The notes below the pieces were generated by a model, which did not search any database, was not told the DNA's origin, and saw only the letters and a list, made by a program, of their open reading frames with translations. This document shows, in pieces, positions 12,124 to 24,789 of a stretch of DNA of 64,000 nt. Position 1 is the stretch's first letter, and every line of letters begins with the position of its first letter. The stretch lies in contig CM041465.1 in the NCBI GenBank assembly GCA_023213395.1, forward strand, positions 72,485,741-72,549,740, given 5' to 3'. The translations under genes were made by a program, and so were the position numbers. Source of the stretch: Cycas panzhihuaensis. Lineage: Eukaryota > Cycadophyta.

Positions 12124-14559
12124 AAGGCATTGATATGCTTCTAAGGAGTCTTAGTGGCATCCACTCCTACCCCTACTTAGGTGACTAACCTCTCTAAGAG
12201 TAGTGATGACTTAAATTCATGTATTTTCTAATCTCAACTAAAGGAAACTTCATCTATCATCCCACATATCCCATTTGCGACTATGACTATGTATATTCCT
12301 ATGTCTAATATTCTTATAATAGTCCTTCTTTTATAGATCATTCCTCTTGTCCAACCTAGCACTGGGCTATCTCATTCTATCATCTAGTATACTATTATTT
12401 GGTTAAATCCTACCATCACCTAAGTACCTCATCCTACCCCTTAGTTTTTTGTGGCTTAGGGTATTTCAAGGGCTACACCATAACCTACTTAGGTTATAGC
12501 CCAACCCATACTCAGTTATAATATTCCACCTAATTATGTGCCCTAATAATAAGGATTTATTATATCTCAACTAGACATGATTTATAACCCCGATCCCTAG
12601 TATATCTTTACGGTCACCTCTTTACTAGGAGTTCTATATGGGCAAACTAACTTTCTCATCCTCCATCCTACAATATCCATCTTTGTCAGGGATGTCGATT
12701 GGTGCCTAACTAAGTCCATGTCCCTATTAACTTATTGAAGTTTAACCATTAACTACTATCATTATTCCATCTATTTATCCCCCTTAGTAAACCTAGTTTA
12801 TTTCATCCTACAAGGATTAATAGGCCCAATCCTATACTACCCCTAATCCAATAATCTTATAAGATATTCTTATAGAGGGAGGAGTCATATATAGTACTTA
12901 AGCTTCTTATAATATGTGGCAAACCCTTTACCAACTAATTCAAGTTACCTAACCTATTAAACCACCTTCTACTCAGGTATATTCTTGTAGAATCCCTAGT
13001 TATAAAGAACCCATGACCTATGTAGTGATCTCAAACTCGATTAGGTGAATCCCTCAACCAACTCTAGTTATTCATACTACTACATACTAGACTATTTAGT
13101 AAGGGTAACTCCCCTATAGTAGCATGTAGGCCTATCCATAATGGCAATCCTAAACTAGGACTACTATTACTTTAGTCCAACTTAGGGTATTTTCCCCTAT
13201 GGACTATTAAAGTGGTCCTCTTTCCCTTCATGTGCTCAAGACCACATTATGATAAAATTGTTCCTATAATCATTTCATAGGGATGTACTTGAGTAGTTTT
13301 ATTGTTAACCTCCTCATTTAATCCACTCATTTTAGCAACTAAATGACACTTTTATCAATTATTTTAATGCATCTAAAGACTTTAAGAGTGAATTCAAGGC
13401 TCCTTTCTCTCTTAAACAAGGCCCATAAGTGCTTAATTAGGATTTCATTAGATAATTCCATGACCTCCTTCATGCTTCCAAGGCCACACCACTTAAAGAA
13501 CTAAATATAAATATCTTTGTTAATGCTCTATATCAGGAGGACCATGTGGAAGTTCCTAAAATAGATGCTACTACCTGTGACAGTGCAGTCACCAAATGCC
13601 TTGTACCAAAATCCATCAACATATAAGTAGGTATAAAAAAATTGACCAAGCCCACCTTATAGCATGAAGTAACAAACTAGTTAAAAGATCCCAAACCTTA
13701 AAGTAGGACCTTTAATAAGATAATGGACTTATTTACCTATGTTGTTTATTCACTTAAGTGAGTAATACAAGATCTTAAACCTTAAGCAAGACCTGCTAAC
13801 ATGCAAAACTATCTATCTTAGGGTTAAAGAGTTCACCAAGTTATGTAGTATCCTCCTCTGTAAGGAGCACTCTACCTTCTTAAATAATATGGTGCTTTGT
13901 TCATCAAAGTGGTGGTCATGATGATGCCAATTATTAGTCTTATCACCTTAAGCCCACCCCTCCACGATGGCCTCCAGTCGATTTAACTTTAAGGCCTAAC
14001 CTGGAACAACACATTTATAAATACATTTTCCTAAAGCATGATGATAACTAGCCTTAAGATAAAAAATATTATAGAAATACCCAATAATCCCCTTCTAGAG
14101 CTCTTAAGTAGTCACCAAACTTTTAATAAGAGTCATATGAGCTACCTCTTAAATATAAAAATGTAAAATCAATGGGGGTTACCTATTGCTACAATGAAAA
14201 TAGAAAATGTATCATTTAAATATTTGAGGCTTCCCATTTATTTACCATGACTAAAGCCTAGGTAGTTAAAGAAACTAAGGGCCCTTTGCCTTTAAATCCC
14301 CAACCCATAGAAATCTTAGGGCTTCTAAAAACTATCCATATTTAATTAAGTTAATATGGCATTAGAAGGCTTCTCCTCTAACCCTCAGGCAAAGGGAAAT
14401 CCTTCTCTATAAGTCTGTCTATGATGCCCACCCTTAGAAGTTTCATTAACTAGAGGCAACTACTTTTGGAAACTTTGGAACCTTGAGAGGTCAATTTTAT
14501 CCATATAAAACCATTAACCAAACCCCTCATCACCTTCAATCCAAAGGATATCCATTCTA
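12124..14559 (+). pseudogene. Pro/Gln-rich gag of a gypsy-like element, host of copia 1
   Basis: The first kilobase is Pro-, Thr-, Tyr- and Gln-rich if TAA/TAG are read as lost Gln codons (for example IPPNYVP and three stops near 12540). At 13330-13620 one frame gives DTFINYFNASKDFKSEF, APFSLKQGP, DFIRQFHDLLHAS, LKELNINIFVNALYQEDHVE and a Cys-containing tail, matching the order of the Ty3 Gag capsid domain. All stops in that stretch are TAA/TAG at likely Gln positions. A possible worn zinc knuckle (CYNENRKC) lies near 14187. No pol was found; copia A inserted at the right end. Confidence 0.5.
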
Positions 14560-14888
14560 TGAAGAAATAAGAAATATTTATATACTTTAGACTACAAGAT
14601 CTTGATCATACATAATTGGCAAATAATAAAGAGCATAGATATAAAGTATACAATATTTTATGTCAAAAACCCTTTCATAAATAAATCCACCATAAAAGAT
14701 CATTAGATTATATTGATGATTCCTTAAATAATTTATAATAGATCATAGGATTATTTATGATCCCTTAAGAAGTACATCCAACCTGAATGGTTATGATCTT
14801 ATGAAATATTTATAATTTTTGACTTAATATTAACTAAACCATATTTTAACATTAATCAAGTGGCTTAGTCTTAACTTCTATATTAACA
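14560..14888 (-). repeat. 3' LTR of copia A
   Basis: 329 bp on the minus strand, TGTTAATATAG to TTATTTCTTCA, directly after an AAGGGAGGA polypurine tract (14889-14899 region). No partner LTR survives, so the outer end rests on the CA terminus. Confidence 0.72.
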
Positions 14889-14899
14889 TCCTCCCTTAA

Positions 14900-16780
14900 C
14901 GTAAATGTAGGGATTCAATTTATAGTTTGGAATCACTGACAAAGCTTGGCATTATCCTTGTTGATACATCCTTCTTTAAGGATAACTTCTTTAAGTCCTA
15001 ATCCTATATGAATCTTAGCAAATTGATCTTCAATAAGTTCTTTAGTAAACACATTTATAAGTTACTTCTCATTAGGATAAAAGTTGACTTACAACTTTCC
15101 TACTTTGATCTATTCACGTATATAGTGGTGATGGATTTTAATGTGCTTTGTACATGTATAAAATTCTAAATTCTTTAATAAATAAATAGTGCTCTAGTTA
15201 TTAACTAACATAACTGGGGCATTACAAGATATATTAATGATATCTAAAAGTCTTTGCAACCATTAAACTTCTCTTACACCAATAATGAGCCCCTAATATT
15301 CTACCGTTATAGAAGATAATGCTACTATCTTTTGTTTCTTTGACTATCACAATATAAATCCATTACCAATACCAAACATATCTAATAGTAGATTTTTAAT
15401 CATCATAGTCTTCTCCCTAATCTACATCAGTGTTGCTATGCAACTTTAGATCTCTGTCATAAAGGTACTTAAGATGAAGATTAAGAGTTCCTTTCAAATA
15501 TCTTAAAATCTACTTTGTTATAACCTAATGTAGCTCATGTGGATTTTGTATATAATAGGAGATTAGTTTGATAGTATAAATAATATATGACTTGGTATGA
15601 ATAAAATAGATTAAACTCCCTACCAGTTGTCTATACAATATTTCATTTATAGTCGATTATTTCATATCTTTCAAGAGATTTGTGCCTTTGCCATGGTATT
15701 CAAATATGTTTGCAGTCCTCCATCTTAAATTTCTTAAGTAAGCTTTTTACATATTTTATTTGTAACATCAGAATTCTATCTTTTATATACCTTACCTCAA
15801 TGCCTAAGAAGTAATGCAAATCCCTGAGATCTATCATGTCAAAGGTAGCTCCTAAAATAGATTTAACTTGCATAATAGTCCTATTACAATTACCAGTGAT
15901 GATTAAATTATCAACATATAACAAAATAGTTACTATTAAAGTTCCTTTCTTTTGAATATACAAATTTGGCTCTAAATTTGTAATAGAAAATCTTTCTTCT
16001 TTTAATTTAGTATCATTCTTTATATACCAAGCATGTGGTACTTGTTTCAGGCTATATAGTGACTTTTTCAACCAATACACGAGATGCTCCTATCATTCCT
16101 TAATAAAACTAAGAGGTTGTGCCATGTCTATTTCCTTTTTCAACTCTTGGTTAAAGAATGTTAACTTTATATCTAATTAACATAGCTCTCAACTATAGTA
16201 AAAGAATAAATAGACCATCATCATCTTGAAAATAAGTGTAAATGTCTCCTTATATTTGATCCCTTCCTTTTTCTTAAAACCCTATAAAATAAGTCTTGCC
16301 TTGTACTTATCTGCTTATCCGTTGAAGTGAAACTTAGCCTTGTAGACCCACTTATAACTAATAAGGTTCTTCTTAAGAGGCAAAGGAACTAACTCCTATG
16401 TTGTATTTTTTATGAGAAAACTAAATTTCTCTTCCATAGGAACTCTCCAGTGTGGATCAGCTTTCATTTCATTATACGAAGTTGGGTCTTTGAAGTTTAT
16501 GGTGTCCACCACTTGAGTTTGACTAGCATATTGGCTTCTTATTTTTCATTCATATATAAGATTATATAATATCAAACTGGAATCTTGAATGGTCTTCCTA
16601 ACCCAAAATATCATAGAAACTCCTGGTGTTATAAGTGTCTCCACACATGATCACTCCTCATTATTACCTTCTCCACTAAGCCCTTCTTCCCTCTAAATCA
16701 CAATGCTTAGTTCCCTATCCTTTGCAGTTGATAAAGTACTAATAAAAAATGGAGGTAGCAAGGGGTTAAAGGATTCTTTA
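14900..16780 (-). pseudogene. copia A reverse transcriptase and RNase H
   Basis: The best frame (15700-16080) reads LKKSLYSLKQVPHAWY, LLYVDNLIITG, FDMIDLRDLHYFLGIEV and LLKKFKMEDC, which is RT palm to thumb. The active site is YVDN, so the second catalytic Asp is lost. Upstream (to 16780) the fingers and linker are worn. Downstream (14900-15640) RNase H is visible as LVGSLIYF, ILRYLKGT and SNTDVD, with stops in the core. The element is closer to the RLYG/VYRLKK copia group than B and E are. Confidence 0.78.
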
Positions 16781-16853
16781 GATGACGTATTCTTCATATG
16801 ATACATTAAAAACTTATTAAATTTTGTATCCAAACTAATCACAAGTTTTCTCT

Positions 16854-17382
16854 CTATGGATCCCATAGTTTGTAAGCTTTGTTTTGATTAAAATACCCCA
16901 TAAATATATATTTCAAACTCTTGCAATCTATTTTTTTATGATTTTTATTGAGGATGATAACATATGCAATGTATCCAAAAGTCTTTAAATTATCAATGGT
17001 AGGTTTACAACTAATCCAATTTTCTTTAGGGGTCATGCCATGAACTACTTTTATTAGTACCCTATTTAGGATATAAATGATAACTCTAATGGCTTCTACC
17101 CAAATTTTAGATAATAAGTTCTTCACATATACAATACATCTTGTCATTTATACCATGGTATGATTCTTTCTATTGATAACACTATTTTGTTATGGGGTAT
17201 ACAAGACTATAAATTTTTACTTTATACCATGATTTAGATAGAATTGATTGAAAGTATTATAGTTGTATTCCTTTTTATTATTACTCCTAAAAATTTTTAT
17301 TTTCTTCTCACATTTATTTTTGACATGTACCTTCGATCCATGAAAGTGATCAAATAATTCATACTTATTCTTTAGGAAATAC
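16854..17382 (-). pseudogene. copia A integrase, downstream part
   Basis: Minus-strand frame runs from KNKYELFDHFHGSKVH (17380) through FRSNNKKE, where the family's catalytic Asp is Asn, TPQQNSVINRKN, to KIWVEAIRVIIYILNR and YIFMGYFNQNKAYKLWDP (16854). This is the second half of the catalytic core and the C-terminal region. It joins directly to 23037 once B is removed. Confidence 0.82.
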
Positions 17383-17603
17383 TAAAGAGAAAATATAATT
17401 GAGAAGCAATATGATAATAGAACTCTAAACTATGCAAAGAACAAATAACATAAACAAATCAAACACTCAGCAAAGAACACCAGGAGATTCAAGTCTAAGC
17501 ATAGACCTTTTATTAATCTGAGCAACGGCTAAAAAATTATAGAGGTAAATGAACCCCAAATCTTCTTCTTGACTCATCCATGACCATTACATTACACTAC
17601 ATC
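17383..17603 (-). repeat. copia B third LTR, partial (R-U5 side)
   Basis: Matches 18052-18275 and 22540-22760 from the CA end inward, then stops at about 17603 and continues straight into gag. The U3 side is absent. The terminal TG on the plus strand reads TA. Confidence 0.85.
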
Positions 17604-18037
17604 CTGAGATAATCTACAACTGCATCTCCATCACTTATCTTAAGTGAATACAACTTTTTTCGAAGAAATAACTTATTAACTAAGGACTTTGTCTAATACA
17701 AAGCCTCTAACTTTCTCCACAGATCTTTGGCCATAGACTCTGTGGCAACATTCAGCAATACCATGTCTGAAAGGCATAACCTTATCGAACCGATTGCCTT
17801 TCAATCAAGCTTCTTCCAGTCTTCATCACTCATAGTCACGAGCTTTGTTCCTACTACAATGATACATTGATCCTTCTCGATGAGGATATCTTCCATCTTT
17901 AGCTTCCACAACTCAAAGTTCTTGCCATTGAACTTTTCAATCCCTATCTGTGTAGTGCTTGCCATGATCTCCGCACTCAAGTTTATTGCACAAGGCTCCC
18001 ACTTATCAAATGACTTCCCACATAATTAAAACCCTTA
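17604..18037 (-). pseudogene. copia B second gag copy, 5' part only
   Basis: Starts at 17965 with MASTTQIGIEKFNGKNFELW and goes on through KMEDILIEKDQ, MSDEDWKKLD, SIRLCLSDMVLLNVATESM and KDLWRKLEALYQTKSLVNKL before breaking off into LTR sequence at about 17603. It parallels 22070-22453 and is slightly better preserved: it keeps the Trp of DWKK that is Cys in the other copy, and KLFLRKKLYSL stays in frame. It is the remnant of the second internal region of the tandem. Confidence 0.85.
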
Positions 18038-18049
18038 GCTCTAATACCA
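18038..18049 (-). promoter_or_regulatory. second primer-binding site of copia B
   Basis: Minus strand TGGTATTAGAGC, 11 of 12 to initiator-Met tRNA, next to the middle LTR. An internal PBS here is expected only in a tandem element. Confidence 0.8.
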
Positions 18050-18051
18050 AA

Positions 18052-18436
18052 TAAAAAGAAAATATAACCAAGAAGCAATGTGATAATACAACTCTAAACC
18101 ATGCAAAGAACAAATAACATAAACAAATCAAGCACTCAATAAAGAACAGTAGGAGATTTAGGTCTAAGCATAGACCTTTTATTAATCTGAGCAACAACTA
18201 AAAAATTACAATGATAAATGAACCCCAACTCTTCTCCTTGACTCATCCATGACCATTACATTATACTACATGTGCTATTACATGAGAATATATAGATACA
18301 ACATTACAAGATACTGCCTTGCAGTTTTATAATATAATGGGCATAAATCATTGGGTCGACAAAGACCCCCATAAAGGGGCTCAGGTGTAATGCCTATACC
18401 CATGTAACACTTGCAAAGTATTCAACATATTTAATA
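18052..18436 (-). repeat. copia B middle LTR
   Basis: 385 bp, colinear with the 5' LTR at 22540-23036 except for 112 bp missing between two CCCCATAA copies. It serves as 3' LTR of the main unit (polypurine tract at 18437-18447) and as 5' LTR of the deleted second unit (PBS at 18038). Confidence 0.88.
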
Positions 18437-18990
18437 ATCTTCCACTTATTGAACACTTTACAAAAAAACCCACATACATAGCTATTGAATACCAAAATCA
18501 CAAACACCTATTGCAATTTTACACCATTTAAATTTTTTTGTGCTAGCAATCTTAGTTAATGAGTCTATAACATTCTCTTATGTAGTAATCTTCTGTAAAT
18601 CCACCTTGTGATCTTGAACCATTTCCCTCACAAAATGGAACTGCATATCAATATGCTTTGACTGAGCATGAAAAATAGGATTCTTTACTAAGTATATTAC
18701 ACTTTGACTATCACAATCTATCCTCATAGCATCTTGCTTAAATCCAATATCTGTGCATAATGTCTGTAACCAAACTACTTTCTTACATGCATGAGTTACT
18801 ACCATATACTCTACTTCTATGCTAGAAAGTACCACAACTTGCTATCTTTTACTCATCCAGCTAATTACGCCACCATAAAGGGTAAAAACATACCTGCTTG
18901 TAGATATTCTACTGTTAAGATCTGCAGCTCAATCAGCATCAACAAAACCTCTCAGGTTCATTATTCTACTCTCCATGGGATCTCCTTGAT
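18437..18990 (-). pseudogene. copia B RNase H and polypurine tract
   Basis: Minus-strand frame at 18578-18835 reads VLSSIEVEYMVVTHACKK, VVWLQTLCTDIGF, RIDCDSQSVIYLVKN and HIDMQFHFVREMVQDHKV, with LRGFVDAD at 18929-18960 supplying the first catalytic Asp. Glu (IEVEY) and Asp (CDSQS) are kept. A frameshift near 18900 and stops near 18580 interrupt it. The polypurine tract AAGTGGAAGAT lies at 18437-18447, next to the middle LTR. Confidence 0.85.
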
Positions 18991-20110
18991 AGCAAATTCC
19001 ATAGTCTGATGTACCTTGCAGATACCCAAAAATCCTTTTCATAGCCACCAAATACTCCCTGCATAGGTTTGATATATACCTATTAACTACTCCCACTGCA
19101 TGGGCAATGTCTGGTTGAGTGTAAACCATCACATACATCAGGCTACCAACAACACTAGCATAAGGGACAAATTCTATGTCTTCAACTTCTTGGTAAGTAT
19201 TTGGGCATTGTTCAACTGATAATTTTAAACTAGCAGAAAGAGGAATATTAACTAGTTTACTATCCTGTAACTTGAACCGTTGCAATATTATCTTAATGTA
19301 CCATCTTTGGATAAGCCAAATCTTCCTATTTATCCTATCCCTTTTAATCTCAATGCCCAAAATAAAATACATAGTACCAAGGTCTTTCATCTCAAAGTGA
19401 GATGCCAGTTGGTCTTTCACAAGTTGGTTCATTCCTTTATTATTACTAACTAAAAGTATGTCATCAACATATAAATCCAAAATAACAAAATAATCACCAC
19501 CCTGCTTATAATAAACACAATGATCTACTTTGCTATGCACAAAGCCATCCACCAACATATGTAAATCAAACTTTTGATACCACATCCTTGGTGATTGTTT
19601 TAAGTCATATAATGAATTTTTCAACCTGTATACTATATTCTCCTTCTCTGCAACTTCAAACCCTTCAAGCTACAACATATAAATTTCTTCCTTGAGGTCA
19701 CCATGGAGAAATGCAGTCTTCACATCCATTTGATCCACCTCAAGGTCATAGGTAGCTGCTACAACCAATAGAAATCTAATTGAAGCAACTTTTGAAATAG
19801 GAGAAAATACCTCACCAAAATCTATTCCATTGACTTAGGAATAGCCCTTTTCTACCAAGCGAGCCTTGTACTTTTCCACAGTACCATCTGCCATGAACTT
19901 CTTCTTGAAGATCCATTTGTTATCAACAGGTTTTCTGCCATCAGGGAGATCCACTAGATCCCATATATTATTTTTGTCTAAGTCCATCACTTCTTCCTAC
20001 ATGGCCTTCATCTAGAGTTGGCTCTCTTTTGACTCTAGAGCCCCTCGAATAGTACCTGGATCACCATTTTTAATAGATAAAACATAAGAGGAGCGACTAA
20101 AGTCTTCAAG
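18929..20110 (-). pseudogene. copia B reverse transcriptase
   Basis: The longest retroelement frame in the window (231 codons, 18929-19624) starts in KNSLYDLKQSPRMWYQKFD and holds the intact active site LYVDDILLVSNN, ASHFEMKDLGTMYFILGIE, RWYIKIILQRFKL, SVVGSLMYVMVYTQPD and the connection to RNase H. Upstream to 20110 the fingers are readable (KWIFKKKF, ARLVEK, IDFGEVFSP, FLHGDLKEE) with a few stops. Both YVDD aspartates remain, so polymerase chemistry is not lost at this motif, but flanking stops prevent a full protein. Confidence 0.88.
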
Positions 20111-21740
20111 AATATACTTGTCAAGCTATCTTCTCTTATGAGTTGATCTCCTCAAGATGTGGGGTTCTTGAGGTTGAGTTATCTCTACAACTGGTTCTTC
20201 CTCTTCAGCTGACTCATATTCTGATGTAGAATATTTATCCCTTACTTTGAATTATACCTTCTTAGAGCGTTCCTCCTTTGGTTCTTCATCCTACTTTAGA
20301 TACTTGAACTCCTCTTTAAAGATAACATCATGTCCATACACAACCTTTTGTGTTTCAAGGCTATAAAGCTTATATCCTTTAACACCATCATCATAGACAA
20401 TGAAAATAGTCATTTGTGCTTTGAAATCAAGCTTAGTCCTCTACTATTAAGAACATGCACAAAAGCTTCACAACCAAAAACTCTAAGATGACTAAGAGAT
20501 GGTTTCTTACCAGATCACACTTCTTCAGGTGTTTTATATACTAAGGCAGTTGTTGGTAATCTATTTATCAAGTAGCTTATAGTCATCATAGCCTCTGCCC
20601 AAAATTTCTTCTCTAATCTAGCAGTACTAAGCATATTCCTCGATCTCTCCAACAAGGTCCTATTTATCCTTTTAGAAACTCTATTTTGCTATGGCGTATA
20701 AGGAATTATCTTTTGTCTTATTATCCCACACTGCTTATAGAATTGCTCAAATTCCTTTGAGCAAAACTCACCTCTATTATCAGTCCTTAGTACCTTGATC
20801 TGCTTGTCACTCTGATTCTCAACCAAGGCCTTAAATTCTTTGAATTTATTGAAGACTTTAGATTTTTACTTAAGAAAGTATAGCCATATCTTTCTCAAGA
20901 AATAATCTATGAATGAGACAAAGTATTTGGACCCACCTAATGAGGGTACATCAATATGTCCAAAAACATCGTTATACACCAATTGTAGAATATCCTTTGC
21001 CCTCTTCAAATTTGAAGGACAATGGACCTGATTCTGTTTGCCATATACACAATGCTCACAGAAATCAAAATCAAAAGAGCCATTAATTCCATAAATGTCT
21101 TCTGCCATACCTTTAGAGAATAAATCATAGAGACCTTTCTCTCCAATATGGCCTAGTCTCTGATACCATAGCATAGTTTTACTAGTAAGTGATATTGGAG
21201 TCTTGTCTTCTTTATTGCTACTTTCAATAATAGCTGGACTGTAACTTCCATCACACACTATACTTGCATCAAACTTATATAGTATTCTAAATTAGACCCC
21301 TCTTACTAACACCAATGCTCCTCGAACCATTTTGTAACTATCTTTATTGAAGATCACTTCTATTCCTACATCCAATTGACTGATAAACAACAGACTCATA
21401 GCCAAACTAAGAATATGACTCACATCAGGGATATTTTTAACCCTTCCATCCCCAAATCGAACCTTTACCCTTCCATGACCTACAATTTTATATGGGTAAT
21501 GATCCCCAAGAAATACCTCACCTCCATCAATCCTTGTGTATTCACAAAACCAGTCCCTATAGGGAGTAACATGAAATAAAGCACCAAAGTCAATTAACTA
21601 AGACTCAACATTTGATAACTTACCTAAGGTTACCAAATAAACATCACCATTAGCTTCATCAGAGGCTTTTGTTATCGTGGAAGAAGTAGCTTCAGGTGAC
21701 TTTCCCTTGTCAACCTTGACTCGACACTGGCTCTTCATAT
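20111..21740 (-). pseudogene. copia B protease and integrase
   Basis: At 20866-21258 a clean frame carries the pre-integrase zinc finger complete (His pair in YQRLGHIGEKGL region, Cys pair in CEHCVYGKQ) and the first catalytic Asp (VYNDVFG). FVSFIDYFLRKIWLYFLK follows. Further downstream (to about 20380) the core and C-terminal part are readable with stops. Upstream (21290-21650) the protease shows LIDFGALFHVTP (family DSGAS), so the active-site Ser is Phe. Protease would mature Gag-Pol and integrase insert the cDNA. Confidence 0.82.
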
Positions 21741-22453
21741 AGCCAACCTTCCCACATCTTTAGCATACCAAAGGTCCTCTACCTAGAGATTTAGATTTTC
21801 CTCTGGGTTTGGTTGTTTGTTCCTAGATCTTTTTTAGTTGTGATCTAACATTCGACCTCTCACCGCTAATGCTTCTTTCGAATAATCCTCAGAAGATTTT
21901 TGCCTTATCGCTTCTGACAGCAGAGCAACAATAATATCATCAAATTTTAAAGTGGCAATAGATGTGCTACTAATCGTCATCACAAGATTATCCCAGGAAT
22001 CAAGAAGTGAATATAATAGGGTAATACACTTGTCTTCTTTAGACATTGTTATCCCAACTTAAACAAGCTAGCTCACCACGATGTTAAATGCAATGAGATA
22101 ATCTACAACTATATCTCCATCACTCACCCTGAGTGAATACAACTTTTTTCGAAGAAATAGCTTATTACTAGGGACTTTGTCTGATACAAAGCCTCTAACT
22201 TTCTCCACAGATCTTTGGCCATAGACTCTGTGGTAACATTCAACAACACCATGTCTGAAAGGCATAACCTTATCAAATTGATTATCTTTCAATCAAGCTT
22301 CTTACAGTCTTCATCACCCATAGTCATGGGCTTTGTTCCTACTTCAGCGATCCATTGATCCTTCTCGATGAGGATATCTTCCATTTTTAGCTTCCACAGC
22401 TTAAAGTTTTAGCCATTGAACTTTTCAATCCCCATCTTTGTAGTGCTTGCCAT
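21741..22453 (-). pseudogene. copia B gag
   Basis: Starts at 22453 (MASTTKMGIEKFNG) 73 bp inside the PBS. Capsid blocks are visible through SIRLCL-like, LEALYQTKS and the clean stretch 21834-22046 with LLYSLLDSWDNLVMTIS. The zinc knuckle near 21740-21790 keeps three of four ligands: C..CGKVGYMKSQC, with His replaced by Tyr and a stop where Trp is usual. Compared with the second copy at 17604-18037 it has an extra frameshift. Confidence 0.85.
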
Positions 22454-22525
22454 GATCTTCATACTCAAGTTCACTACATAAGGCTCCCACTTACCAAATG
22501 ACTTCCCACAGAACTAAAACCCTTA

Positions 22526-22537
22526 GCTCTGATACCA
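22526..22537 (-). promoter_or_regulatory. primer-binding site of copia B
   Basis: Minus strand TGGTATCAGAGC, an exact match to the plant initiator-Met tRNA complement, two bases inside the 5' LTR. Confidence 0.92.
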
Positions 22538-22539
22538 AA

Positions 22540-23036
22540 TGAAGAGAAAATATAACCAAGAAGAAATGTGATAATAGAACTCTAAACCATGCAAAGAACA
22601 AATAACATAAACAAATCAAGAACTCAATAAAGAACACTAGGAGATTCAGGCCTAAGCATAGACCTTTTATTAATTTGAGCAATAACTAAAAAATTACAGA
22701 GATAAATGAACTTCAACTCTTCTCCTTGACTCATCCATGACCATTACATTATACTACATATGTCATTACATGAGAATATATAGACACAACATTACAAGAT
22801 ACTGCCTTACGATTTTACAATACAATGGGCATAAACCATTGGGTCGACAAAGACCCCCATAAGACACCCAAAAATTTTTCTCAGGGACTCTACCCCCGAA
22901 CCCTTACATGAGGGACCATTGGACCCCCAGACCCCCTAGCCAGGGGCCCTACAATAGGCCCCTGGACCCCATAAAGGGGCTCAAGTGTAATGCTTATACT
23001 CATGTAACACTTGCAAAGTGTTCAACATATCTAACA
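22540..23036 (-). repeat. 5' LTR of copia B
   Basis: 497 bp, TGTTAGATATGTTGAACAC to TTTTCTCTTCA on the minus strand. Its U3 part has a GC-rich block with a perfect hairpin: CCAGGGGCC (22940-22948), 8-base loop, GGCCCCTGG (22957-22965). The 112 bp between CCCCATAA at 22855 and 22967 are absent from the middle LTR. Confidence 0.9.
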
Positions 23037-23041
23037 AATAC

Positions 23042-23837
23042 ACCCAATCCTTCTTGGTATAATTATTTTTAAACACTAAAGCATAGCAAGCTCTAGATAT
23101 AGAAAGGTTTAAGAGAGGACCTATCAAATTATAATGCATAAGCTCTAGCTTCTCCTTAGATATCCAAGCATGATCTTGAGCAAAAGTATAACAATGATGC
23201 TTTTCCTACTATTTTTAGTTAATTTATAACTATTATGCTTTTGTAATTGAAGTGTCTAAGGCATTCATGGTAAAGTTTACTCACATAATCAATGCCTACT
23301 ATAAATGCATAAGATCTATTCTAGGATTGAAACTTCTCAAATACCCAAAAATTATCCCTTACATTTTTAGTAACAAGGATAAATATTTTTTTTCTTAAGA
23401 TCCTTAACTAGACATTTATATTTATAGAGCTCAACCTTTATACCTTATTTGTATATCTCTTGGGCTGACAAAAGGCTCATCTTCATTTAAGGTACGGAAT
23501 ACACACCTTTAAATTTGCCTCCTAGAAGTTAAATAGTGGTAACACCCTCAACAAGTAACACACTCACATCTCCAAGAATAATTTCTACTTCACTAGGATA
23601 AACATTCCATGCATCAAAGTTCTAGTTCTAAAAGAAATATATTTTCACACTCCTAAGTCTAAAATCTAGTAGTCTCTTTGATTTAACTTGGTTGATAAGG
23701 TTGATAGTTTTACATTGTAGGTTACAACATCCTTTCCTTTATCATCCTTATTTGTTTTATATTTGTCCTATATTTTGAACCAATAGTTCTTCTCCTTATG
23801 GTTATATTTCTTGTAGTAAGTACATTTAACAATAAAC
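23042..23837 (-). pseudogene. copia A gag tail, protease and integrase start
   Basis: Minus strand from the microsatellite edge: a worn zinc knuckle (CTYYKKYNHKEKNYW near 23775-23825, two of its Cys now Tyr), a degraded protease with LDLGV where LDSGA is usual, LLATKN-like and CLRHFNY pre-integrase pieces, and DWVYF just before the AATAC at 23037. Upstream gag is missing; the sequence changes to SSR at 23838. Confidence 0.68.
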
Positions 23838-24761
<924 letters not shown>

Positions 24762-24789
24762 TAGATGTTAAATATATAGTTTAGCTCAA

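Larger units (their letters stand above)
17383..23036 (-). mobile_element. Ty1/copia element B, composite with three LTR copies
   Basis: Flanked by identical AATAC (17378-17382 and 23037-23041). Read on the minus strand: 5' LTR 23036-22540, PBS, gag, protease, integrase, RT, RNase H, polypurine tract, middle LTR 18436-18052, a second PBS and second gag start 18049-17604, then only the 3' part of a third LTR (17603-17383). One TSD pair around all of this shows one unit derived from a tandem LTR-internal-LTR-internal-LTR form with most of the second internal region deleted. Same family as copia E (close LTR 3' halves and proteins). The internal region is well preserved. Confidence 0.88.
14560..23837 (-). 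mobile_element. Ty1/copia element A, split by copia B
   Basis: Minus-strand copia with 3' LTR (14560-14888), polypurine tract, RNase H, RT and part of integrase on the left, and the rest of integrase, protease remnant and Gag zinc knuckle on the right (23037-23837). Copia B (17383-23036) interrupts it inside the integrase; removing B and one AATAC copy restores a continuous WVYFLKNKYELFDHF frame. The 5' end, including LTR and most of gag, is missing where the microsatellite at 23838 begins. TTCTA at 14555-14559 is the probable left target copy. Confidence 0.85.
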
